Assembly (NCBI GenBank): GCA_902476875.1
Contig: CABSFC010000051.1
Location: 1 to 17,323, forward strand
Direction: 5' to 3'
From: an uncultured Oscillibacter sp.
GTDB taxonomy: Bacteria; Bacillota; Clostridia; Oscillospirales; Oscillospiraceae
DNA: 17,323 nucleotides
This document shows positions 1 to 6,253 of the stretch, piece by piece. The notes below the pieces were generated by a model. It was not told the DNA's origin. It did no database searches and saw only the letters and a program-made list of their open reading frames with translations. How positions within the stretch are numbered: position 1 is the stretch's first letter; each line of letters begins with the position of its first letter. The position numbers and the translations under genes were made by a program.

Positions 1-38
1 CAGAAAATAGATAAAGAAATGTAGGAGGAAAACAGCAC

Positions 39-3000
39 ATGAAAAAACGATTATTAGCAAGTCTGCTGTCGTTGTGCCTGTTGGTGGGCCTATTCCCAAC
101 TGCGGCACTTGCGGCGGAGGGCACGGCGGACGAGGCCGCTGTTGTCTGCATGGAGCTGGAAGGCTGCATCGGGGACGCCCACGATGAGGACTGCCCTCTG
201 TATGTGGCACCCAATGAGGACGAAAGCAACGGCGAGGACGATTCCGCCGATGTTCCCGGCGAGCCGGATGCAGACCCCGTGTACGATAATGGGGACGACA
301 CCACGGTGATCGACCCGGAGCAGGAAGAGCCTGTCCAGGGGCCGACCCCTGCGGAGCAGTTGGCTGAGTTGATTGCGGACCTGCCCGACCCGTCCGAGAT
401 TGACCCGCTGGACGAGGAGCAGGTGGAAGCGGTCTACAATCAGATTTCCGCTATTTACGCCTTTGCCGGGGAAAACGGTTTTGATGACATATATGACAAC
501 GAAACCATCAATGCCGTGATTGCGGCAGCATGGCCTGCGGAGCCGTTGGTGGATGTGACAGCCATTACCTCTGATGGCGGTTCTCTTGCCAGCGGCGAAT
601 ATGAGTTGACCGAGGATATCAAGACCACGGACTTAACGATCCCGGCCAATGCCGAAGTGACTATTGACTTGAACGGCCACACCTTGACCGGCTCCGGTTC
701 CAGCAGCGTCATCACGGTCTATGGCAAGCTGACGCTGAAAGACAGCAAAGCAACCGGGCCGCAGGAGATCGCGGACACAAGCAATCTACCCTCTGAAGTT
801 TATACGGCAGGTAGTGACGGAGAAGATAGAACCTTTACTGCAAAGACTATTACGAACAGCGATGGCTCCTATACCACCTATTATTCTGTCAGCGGGCTTG
901 ATGATGACGAATTAGCTACAAGCTACTACTCGTATACCTCTGGCGCGGTGACTGGCGGTATTGGGCAGCTGAATACATACTATGATGCCGTTTATTCGGA
1001 TAACTTGACTCGATATGCAGGCGGTGGTGTCTATGTTGCAAAAGGCGGTTCCTTCGTACTGGAGGGGGGAGCTATCACTGGAAATACCGCCAATCAAACC
1101 ACAACTTATGCTAATGGCAGCACATCAGTGACAATCGATCCGGTTGGAGCCGGTATCTATGCAGAAGGATCTTTCAGTATGTCTGGCGGTGTGGTGAGTA
1201 GCAACTCAACCGCCGGTTACGGTGGAGGTGTCTATGTAGACCACGGCAACTTTTCGATGACTGGAGGCGCGATTGCTGCGAACACCGCCACAAAGAACGG
1301 CGGTGGAGTTTTTTCTGAAAGCAGCACTTGCACGCTATCTGCCACCATTTCTGGAAATACATCTTCAAGTGGCTATGGCGGCGGGCTTTGTGCCAAAAGC
1401 AGCACAATTAAATTGTCAGGCGGCGACATTTCGACCAATAAATCCACACACGCAGGCGGTGTTTATGCAAACGCCTGTACGGTAGAAATATCTAATGGAT
1501 TTATTGTAGAAAATCAGTCAAATGGTAACGGCGGTGGTGTTTTTTCCGCAAGCACCGAGTTAAAACTTTTCAGCGGTGGGATTTCCGCCAACAAGGCCAC
1601 TCAAGGCGGTGGCATTTATGCCACTGGCAGCAGCGGGATTACAATGTCTGGCGGAGTTCTTACCAAAAACGAAGTTAAAAACGCCGGCGGTGGTATTTAT
1701 GCTGGCGGTAGCAGTACGGTTGTGCTGTCTGGTGGAACGATTTCACAAAATAGCGCAAAGAATAGTGGCGGTGGCATCTATGCCACAGGTAGCAACAAAG
1801 TTACGCTGTCTGGTGGAACTATTGGTGGTACGGACGAAAATTCTGCAAATACTGCCGCAAACGGCGGTGGCATTTATTATGACAGCGGTGAGATAACAAT
1901 TACAGGCGGAACTATTGGTATGAATACTGCAACCACAAATGGCGGTGGTATTTATGCTGTTAATAGCAGTAAAATTGTGCTTCTCAATGGCGATATTGCC
2001 AACAACAGCGCTACTGGTTCCGGTGGTGGCATCTTTGTTTCGGGCAGTAGTGCAGTAGAGATGACTGGAGGAAGTGTATCTGGAAATAACGCTGGGTCTG
2101 CTGGCGGCGTTTACGCCGCAGGCAATAGCAAATTCAGCATATCCGGTGGTACTATCTCGGACAATACCGCAACGAACAATGGTGGCGGTATCTTCGCTAC
2201 GGGAAATAGTGCATTTGAAATATCTAATGGTACTATCTCCCAAAATAAGGCCAGCAACGGCGGTGGAATTTATATTGGAAGTAATGGCTCCGTCAAAATG
2301 TCCGGCGGTGCCATTTCCCAAAATGATGTTACGGGATATGGCGGAGGTATCTCTGTTTCTGGCGGTACAATGCTTATTTCTGAAAATCCTATAATTTTCA
2401 ATAATACCAAGACAAAAAGCGGTGAAACGACTGGCGAAGAAAATAACATCTATTTGCCCAACAGCAAATACATCACCCTCTCCGGCCCGCTGACCGGCGG
2501 GGCCACCATCGGCGTGACAACGCAGACGGCATTGACCTCCAGCTCCACCTCTGCCATTCAGATCACCACGGAGGAGGACGATACGACCTATTATAGCGGC
2601 GCTGCGCAGTATTTCATCCCCGACGCAGAAAATGTAAAAGCCCAGGAAGATGTCAGCAGCAAGTATATTGAACTGGCGTATGACAGCACGGTGTCCAACC
2701 AGAAGAAGCTCACCTTTACGCTGGACGGCGTGGACATCTCCGGCAGTACCATCGTCCGGGTGAGCGAGAATGGACCCTACACTATGACGCTGGTTGCCGA
2801 AGCGGGCTATATTCTGCCCAGCAGCATAGCAGACGAGAATATAACGGTGGGTGAAGGCCAAACCAAGCCGACCTGCACCCTCTCCACCGTTGGCAGCTCC
2901 GATAGCGCGGCGCAACTGACTATCTCCAATATCACGGCTGATGCGACCATCGCACTGGAGGGCGTGCTGAAAGCCCCCACGGTGACAACCAGCGGAAATA

Positions 3001-4577
3001 TCAACAAGACCTATGACGGCAAGAATATTATGCTGTCCGTCACCCCGTCCCATGAGGCTTCCGGCGTGACCTACACCTATCAATGGAGCAGGGGCAACGA
3101 TACAATCTCCGGCGCGACCTCCGCCAGCTATACGCTGACGGCTCCCGGCGTGACCAGCGAGGAGGGCGATACCTACACCTGCACCGTGACCGCCACGGAC
3201 GGGAGCGGGCGCACCGCCACGGCCACGGCGACCATCACTGTACAGATTACGGCGGCGGATATTGAGGGTATCACCGTGACCGCTTATAACGGCTCCTATG
3301 ACGGTAAGGCCCATTCTGTTGAAGCAGAAGTCCCCGATGGCTTCAAAATCCAATATGCTGAAAATGAGAATGGGGATTATAGTGATACTGCTCCGATCTT
3401 TACCGATGCGGGTGAACATACCGTGTATTGGCAGGTAACGGCGACCAGCGGCAGCAACTACAAGACCGCCAACAGCTCCGTGGTTGTCACGATTGCCAAG
3501 GCCACCCAGGCCATGAGCTACGCGACTACCAAGATGGACAAATACATCGGTGACGAGGCGTTCACCAATGAGCTGACCGAAACCACTGTATTCGGCGCTG
3601 TGACTTATGTCAGCAGCGATTCCGCTGTTGCGACGGTAGATGCCCAAAGCGGCGAGGTTACGATTGTCGGAACAGGAATGGCCACCATTACGGCGAAGGC
3701 GGCGGGGGATGAAGCCAACTACGATGAAGCCACTGCCAGCTATACTCTGACAGTATCCCGCAGGAGCAGCGGCGGTTCCTCTGGTGGCTCCGGCAGCTCC
3801 AGCTACACCGTAACCGTGGACAGCGGCAAGAACGGCTCTATTACCGTATCTCCCAAGAGCGCCAGCAAGGGTACGACTGTGACCGTCACCGTCAAGCCCA
3901 ACAGCGGCTACGAGCTGGATGATTTGACCGTGACCGACAAGAACGGCGACACCGTGAAGCTGACCCGCAAGAGCGACACCCAGTACACCTTCACCATGCC
4001 CACCTCCAAGGTTACTGTGGAGGCCAGCTTCACCGAAATCGAGGAGCAGCCCGAGATCTCCTTTGTCGATGTTTCCGCCAGCGCCTATTACTATGACGCG
4101 GTGGCGTGGGCCGTGGAGAACGGCATTACCTCTGGCACCAGCGCCACCACCTTCAGCCCGGATACCGCCTGCACCCGCGCCCAGGCCGTGACCTTCCTGT
4201 GGCGTGCTGCCGGTTCCCCCGCGCCTAAGAGCAGCGTCAATCCTTTTGCCGATGTTCCCTCCAGCGCCTACTACTATGACGCCGTGCTGTGGGCTGTGGA
4301 GCAGGGGATCACCGCTGGCACCAGCGCTGCCACCTTTAGCCCGGATGCCACTTGCACCCGCGGCCAGATTGTGACCTTCCTTCACCGTGCCGATGGTACT
4401 GCGGCTACTGGCAGCAATCCGTTTACGGATGTTGCGGATAACGCCTACTATGTTGATGCGGTGAAGTGGGCCGTGGCCGAGAGTGTGACCGCTGGCACCA
4501 GCGCGACCACTTTCAGCCCTGATGCTTCCTGCACCCGCGCCCAGATCGTGACTTTCCTCTATCGGGCCTACGCATAA
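39..4577 (+). CDS. Secreted beta-helix surface protein with Ig-like modules and three SLH anchors
   Basis: Predicted cell-surface protein of 1512 residues. The start is supported by AGGAGG at 23-28, ten bases upstream. Residues 1-26 form a signal peptide ending in an ALA-A type cleavage site. A very acidic segment follows (about 27-160). At about 175-215 a beta-helix capping sequence begins (IPANAEVTIDLNGHTLTG). About seventeen repeats of 24-31 residues, pattern GGGIYA...LSGGTIS.N.A, fill residues 328-787 as in Pel/Pmp-type right-handed helices. Then come Ig-like and MBG/Big_2-like modules (about 980-1243), a Gly/Ser linker, an InlB_B-type repeat (about 1257-1337) and three SLH domains (about 1343-1512), which typically bind pyruvylated secondary wall polymer. 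The repeat section is more AT-rich than the C-terminal third, suggesting a mosaic gene. Role is probably adhesion or glycan binding; no catalytic residues were recognised. Confidence 0.9.
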   Translation: MKKRLLASLLSLCLLVGLFPTAALAAEGTADEAAVVCMELEGCIGDAHDEDCPLYVAPNEDESNGEDDSADVPGEPDADPVYDNGDDTTVIDPEQEEPVQGPTPAEQLAELIADLPDPSEIDPLDEEQVEAVYNQISAIYAFAGENGFDDIYDNETINAVIAAAWPAEPLVDVTAITSDGGSLASGEYELTEDIKTTDLTIPANAEVTIDLNGHTLTGSGSSSVITVYGKLTLKDSKATGPQEIADTSNLPSEVYTAGSDGEDRTFTAKTITNSDGSYTTYYSVSGLDDDELATSYYSYTSGAVTGGIGQLNTYYDAVYSDNLTRYAGGGVYVAKGGSFVLEGGAITGNTANQTTTYANGSTSVTIDPVGAGIYAEGSFSMSGGVVSSNSTAGYGGGVYVDHGNFSMTGGAIAANTATKNGGGVFSESSTCTLSATISGNTSSSGYGGGLCAKSSTIKLSGGDISTNKSTHAGGVYANACTVEISNGFIVENQSNGNGGGVFSASTELKLFSGGISANKATQGGGIYATGSSGITMSGGVLTKNEVKNAGGGIYAGGSSTVVLSGGTISQNSAKNSGGGIYATGSNKVTLSGGTIGGTDENSANTAANGGGIYYDSGEITITGGTIGMNTATTNGGGIYAVNSSKIVLLNGDIANNSATGSGGGIFVSGSSAVEMTGGSVSGNNAGSAGGVYAAGNSKFSISGGTISDNTATNNGGGIFATGNSAFEISNGTISQNKASNGGGIYIGSNGSVKMSGGAISQNDVTGYGGGISVSGGTMLISENPIIFNNTKTKSGETTGEENNIYLPNSKYITLSGPLTGGATIGVTTQTALTSSSTSAIQITTEEDDTTYYSGAAQYFIPDAENVKAQEDVSSKYIELAYDSTVSNQKKLTFTLDGVDISGSTIVRVSENGPYTMTLVAEAGYILPSSIADENITVGEGQTKPTCTLSTVGSSDSAAQLTISNITADATIALEGVLKAPTVTTSGNINKTYDGKNIMLSVTPSHEASGVTYTYQWSRGNDTISGATSASYTLTAPGVTSEEGDTYTCTVTATDGSGRTATATATITVQITAADIEGITVTAYNGSYDGKAHSVEAEVPDGFKIQYAENENGDYSDTAPIFTDAGEHTVYWQVTATSGSNYKTANSSVVVTIAKATQAMSYATTKMDKYIGDEAFTNELTETTVFGAVTYVSSDSAVATVDAQSGEVTIVGTGMATITAKAAGDEANYDEATASYTLTVSRRSSGGSSGGSGSSSYTVTVDSGKNGSITVSPKSASKGTTVTVTVKPNSGYELDDLTVTDKNGDTVKLTRKSDTQYTFTMPTSKVTVEASFTEIEEQPEISFVDVSASAYYYDAVAWAVENGITSGTSATTFSPDTACTRAQAVTFLWRAAGSPAPKSSVNPFADVPSSAYYYDAVLWAVEQGITAGTSAATFSPDATCTRGQIVTFLHRADGTAATGSNPFTDVADNAYYVDAVKWAVAESVTAGTSATTFSPDASCTRAQIVTFLYRAYA
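1021..2400 (+). repeat. Tandem coding repeats of the beta-helix region
   Basis: About seventeen degenerate units of 72-93 bases encode GGG-(I/V)-(Y/F) followed by a beta strand, S/T-GG-x-(I/V)-S and an Asn/Ala-rich turn. Neighbouring units share phrases such as GGCGGTGGCATYTATG and TCTGGTGGAAC, so recombination or slippage could change copy number in frame. These are coding repeats, not a CRISPR array: there are no constant spacers and the reading frame is intact throughout. Confidence 0.85.
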
Positions 4578-4627
4578 TCTGTGCAGGTTCTCACGGAAAC
4601 CTTACACAATTAGCTACCGACCAAAGC

Positions 4628-4661
4628 GGAGGGCGGGACGGCACAGCCGTTCCGCCCTTCC
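4628..4661 (+). terminator. Probable terminator of the SLH surface-protein gene
   Basis: A GC-rich hairpin starts about 50 bases after the stop codon: GAGGGCGGGACGG pairs with CCGTTCCGCCCTT around the loop CACAG, with G-U pairs, and is followed by the weak T-rich tail CTGTTTGTG. Stem strength and position fit rho-independent termination. Confidence 0.7.
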
Positions 4662-4680
4662 TGTTTGTGCGAAATTTGTC

Positions 4681-4713
4681 GGAAAATAAATCGCATGGTG
4701 CGATTTATTTTCC
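4681..4713. repeat. Perfect 15-bp palindrome, copy 1 of a twin element
   Basis: GGAAAATAAATCGCA (4681-4695) and its exact reverse complement (4699-4713) surround the three-base centre TGG. A near-copy is found at 5940-5970. It could be a regulator binding site or an RNA hairpin. Being AT-rich and without a T tract on either side, it is not a standard terminator. Confidence 0.8.
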
Positions 4714-4801
4714 CGCTTTACCAAAGATCGGGGGATGTGAATGAACAGACACCCCTTTTGAGATACCTCCGGGCAGGCCGCCCACAACTAATTTTTCAAA
4801 A

Positions 4802-4841
4802 GCGCGGAAAACCATTGATCGGTTTTCCGCGCCTCTTTTTT
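4802..4841 (+). terminator. Intrinsic terminator within the leader
   Basis: GCGCGGAAAACC (4802-4813) pairs perfectly with GGTTTTCCGCGC (4821-4832) across the 7-base loop ATTGATC, followed by CTCTTTTTT. This is a textbook rho-independent terminator on the plus strand. No gene ends just before it, so it may be an attenuator in a leader RNA or the end of a short unrecognised RNA beginning after 4661. Confidence 0.75.
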
Positions 4842-4853
4842 CCCTCGACAGTT

Positions 4854-4895
4854 TTTCCGAATATTCCCTATCAAAATATAGGGGCTATTCGGAAA
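4854..4895. repeat. Long imperfect hairpin in the leader
   Basis: TTTCCGAATA (4854-4863) pairs with TATTCGGAAA (4886-4895). After one mismatch the stem continues with T-CCCTAT (4865-4871) against ATAGGG-G (4878-4884), leaving a 6-base loop. It lies just downstream of the terminator-like hairpin at 4802-4841. Confidence 0.7.
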
Positions 4896-5005
4896 GGCCG
4901 TCGAACACCGCCGCCCTTTTCCACGCCTCTCCCATCTCACAGGGAGAATTTTTAGGATTTTCCAAATTTTTTGCGGGAAAAAGGCACTCCGGCCGGTCTC
5001 CTCCC

Positions 5006-5040
5006 GATTTTCGATGCTTCCGCGCGAACCATCGAAAATC
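5006..5040 (+). promoter_or_regulatory. Perfect 11-bp stem next to the ribosome binding site of the sigma-like gene
   Basis: GATTTTCGATG (5006-5016) is the exact complement of CATCGAAAATC (5030-5040), and AAAGGAGG begins at 5041. The 5' arm (TTTTCGAT, 5008-5015) can instead pair with ATCGAAAA at 5063-5070, inside codons 3-5 of the gene, which would loop out the ribosome binding site and start codon. Two mutually exclusive pairings around a start site suggest translational control, though this is inferred from sequence alone. Confidence 0.5.
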
Positions 5041-5055
5041 AAAGGAGGACCGACC

Positions 5056-5568
5056 ATGTTTGATCGAAAAAGCGACTATGCCCTGAACAAGAAAGACCCG
5101 GAGGCCATCGTGTGCAAGAGCGTTTCCGGAGTACATATCCGCCTGACCCGTGTGGACTTCTCCAGCGATGAGGAGTTCCAGAGGTGGAAGGACTGGTCCG
5201 ATGAAGATTACCATGCCGCAGAGAAGAAAGAGCATATCCACACCGACCACACGGCTTCCCTCTATAAGGTCTCGGAGATCGTGGTTGCCGTCCAGTCCCC
5301 GGACGATGTTCTGATGGACGAGTACGACCAGCAGGAACAGGAGCGTCTGCTCCATCAACTGGCCATTGGCCTGGATAGCTGTCTGACCCCAGTCCAACGC
5401 CGCCGTCTGCGGCTGTACTATGTGGAGGGTCTGACCGTGAGGCAGATCGCGGAAAAAGAAGGTGTACGCCATCAAAATGTTACGAAGCGGATCACACAGG
5501 CGAAAAATATTTTGAAAAAATTCCTCCAAAGGGGGGTGCCAAACCACCCAAAAAACAGCGGTAAGTGA
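5056..5568 (+). CDS. Sigma-70 region 4-like DNA-binding protein of a mobile element
   Basis: A 170-residue protein whose C-terminal part (about 109-157) matches sigma-70 region 4: LTPVQRRRLRLYYVEGLTVRQ leads into a helix-turn-helix at about 126-147 (VRQIAEKEGVRHQNVTKRI) that would contact a -35 element. The N-terminal half is charged and shows no region 2, so it may not work as a complete sigma factor. Proteins of this size and layout are frequent in clostridial conjugative elements, where they are annotated as sigma-70 family and presumed to regulate element genes. The ATG at 5056 is chosen over one at 5014 because AAAGGAGG (5041-5048) is spaced seven bases before it. The actual target promoters are unknown. 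Confidence 0.85.
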   Translation: MFDRKSDYALNKKDPEAIVCKSVSGVHIRLTRVDFSSDEEFQRWKDWSDEDYHAAEKKEHIHTDHTASLYKVSEIVVAVQSPDDVLMDEYDQQEQERLLHQLAIGLDSCLTPVQRRRLRLYYVEGLTVRQIAEKEGVRHQNVTKRITQAKNILKKFLQRGVPNHPKNSGK

Positions 5569-5896
5569 AGGGAGTTTATCAGACCTTCAAGAACTGCTAC
5601 AACTGAATAAAGGATAGTCCAGATACATTCTGTATGTGCCGAGCCAGGCGGCGGGCGCGCCGGGATTTTCCACCGGGAAAGGGGTGAACAAACCGGAGGA
5701 AGGAGCGAGATACGCCAGCGCCGTGATCCAGCCCAGGCAGAGCCGGGGGCCATGACGCACATACAGCCATGATGATACTTGCGTTGGCTATGCGTCACAG
5801 CGTAGAACGCCCCGCCATGGGAATGGGGGGAGGCTACCACCTATGGAGCGGCTTTGCCAGCCGCCGTCTGGCCTGTCTGATAATTTCACACTTCAA

Positions 5897-5927
5897 CATA
5901 GCCGCACCTGGAAATGGTGCGGCTATG
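5897..5927. terminator. Strong 12-bp hairpin, possible terminator
   Basis: CATAGCCGCACC (5897-5908) and GGTGCGGCTATG (5916-5927) pair perfectly across the loop TGGAAAT. There is no T tract on the plus side (CCTATATC follows), so termination is uncertain. It might close a structured RNA from the preceding stretch. Confidence 0.4.
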
Positions 5928-5939
5928 CCTATATCAATA

Positions 5940-5970
5940 GGAAATAAACCGCATCGTGCGATTTATTTCC
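5940..5970. repeat. Palindrome, copy 2 of the twin element
   Basis: GGAAATAAACCGCA (5940-5953) faces TGCGATTTATTTCC (5957-5970) across the centre TCG, with a single mismatch. The right arm is nearly the same as that of the palindrome at 4681-4713. The two copies bracket the sigma-like gene and its leader. Confidence 0.75.
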
Positions 5971-6020
5971 CTGCATATTCTTTCTTAACTTCCCATACGC
6001 TCATTCGGGAGGTGTTTTCC

Positions 6021-6173
6021 ATAGAACTAAAACAGACGCCAGAGGCTACAAAAAACTTGACAGCCACAAAAGAAATAAATGTGACAATCCATTATGCGGA
6101 TAACGGGCCAAGCCTAACATCCTGCATGATTTCCATAGTGTCCTCACATATGTCAAAAAACGCGAATTTTTGA
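6021..6173 (+). CDS. Small ORF before the recombinase, ATA at the expected start
   Basis: Fifty codons read as (I/M)ELKQTPEATKN...INVTIHYADNGPSLTSC and end at TGA 6171-6173. A good ribosome binding site GGGAGG (6007-6012) sits eight bases before codon ATA 6021-6023, exactly where ATG is expected. Either ATA serves as a rare start, translation begins at GTG 6012-6014 (which overlaps the ribosome binding site), or the start codon has mutated and the gene is silent. The sequence reads like a real small protein, mixed charged and hydrophobic, and its position just before a serine recombinase recalls the TnpW-like small proteins of clostridial elements, but I could not match it to a family. Its stop overlaps the recombinase promoter. 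Confidence 0.45.
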   Translation: MELKQTPEATKNLTATKEINVTIHYADNGPSLTSCMISIVSSHMSKNANF

Positions 6174-6174
6174 C
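6152..6174. promoter_or_regulatory. Inverted repeat overlapping the recombinase -35 box
   Basis: GTCAAAAA (6152-6159) and TTTTTGAC (6167-6174) form a perfect 8-bp inverted repeat with a 7-base centre. The right arm contains most of the -35 hexamer TTGACG (6170-6175). It could be an operator for repression of the recombinase or a weak terminator for the small ORF. Confidence 0.45.
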
Positions 6175-6198
6175 GGCTCTCTCTATATTTGCTATAAT
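6170..6198 (+). promoter_or_regulatory. Sigma-A promoter of the serine recombinase
   Basis: TTGACG (6170-6175) and TATAAT (6193-6198) are separated by exactly 17 bases, a near-consensus vegetative promoter. Transcription would begin near 6205, giving a leader of about 50 bases before the ATG at 6254. Confidence 0.8.
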
Positions 6199-6253
6199 AA
6201 TATTGCAGATATTGTTTCGCAAATATGAGAGGTTTCAGCAGAAAGGAGTACCC

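Larger units (their letters stand above)
4714..5055 (+). promoter_or_regulatory. Hairpin-rich leader upstream of the sigma-like gene
   Basis: No convincing gene lies in the 478 bases between the SLH gene and the sigma-like gene. The stretch carries successive strong inverted repeats: a terminator-like hairpin at 4802-4841, an 18-bp hairpin at 4854-4895, and an 11-bp stem at 5006-5040 abutting the ribosome binding site. No good promoter was recognised, so where transcription begins is unknown. The order of structures resembles an attenuated or translationally controlled leader; this is inference. Confidence 0.45.
5569..6020. other. Non-coding stretch with several hairpins; possible structured RNA
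   Basis: No convincing gene is seen: open frames here lack ribosome binding sites or recognisable products. Inverted repeats are dense. TGACGCA (5753-5759) pairs with TGCGTCA (5791-5797), with inner AGCCA/TGGCT. CCCC-G-CCAT (5810-5818) pairs with ATGGGGGG (5823-5830) around a GNRA-type tetraloop GGGA. GCGGCT (5848-5853) pairs with AGCCGC (5859-5864). A perfect 12-bp stem lies at 5897-5927 and the second twin palindrome at 5940-5970. The 5640-5880 part is GC-rich, unlike the AT-rich segment just after it. A regulatory RNA, an origin of transfer or a decayed gene are all possible. Confidence 0.35.

Noticed and set aside
1021..2400. A CRISPR-like appearance of regularly spaced repeats.
   Set aside because: Units are degenerate, of varying length and in one continuous coding frame with a beta-helix pattern; there are no identical direct repeats with unique spacers.
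1743..4385. An 880-codon open frame on the minus strand opposite the SLH protein gene.
   Set aside because: It is antisense to a gene with clear signal peptide, repeats and SLH domains. Its translation is low-complexity and Gly/His/Ala-rich, with no ribosome binding site or known domain; it is open because of codon bias in the plus-strand repeats.
4741..4761. A six-codon frame (MNRHPF) in the leader of the sigma-like gene, considered as an attenuation leader peptide.
   Set aside because: It has only a poor ribosome binding site and no run of one amino acid that would fit classical attenuation; too short to support.
5472..5840. A 122-codon minus-strand frame overlapping the end of the sigma-like gene.
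   Set aside because: No ribosome binding site or recognisable domain, and half of it is antisense to a supported gene.
6057..6062. TTGACA as a -35 box upstream of the recombinase.
   Set aside because: No matching -10 hexamer occurs 16-18 bases downstream; it lies inside the small ORF, and a better promoter is found at 6170-6198.
6170..6253. A TTG start giving the recombinase 28 extra residues.
   Set aside because: The TTG is part of the -35 hexamer, transcription begins downstream of it, and ATG 6254 has AAAGGAG properly spaced.
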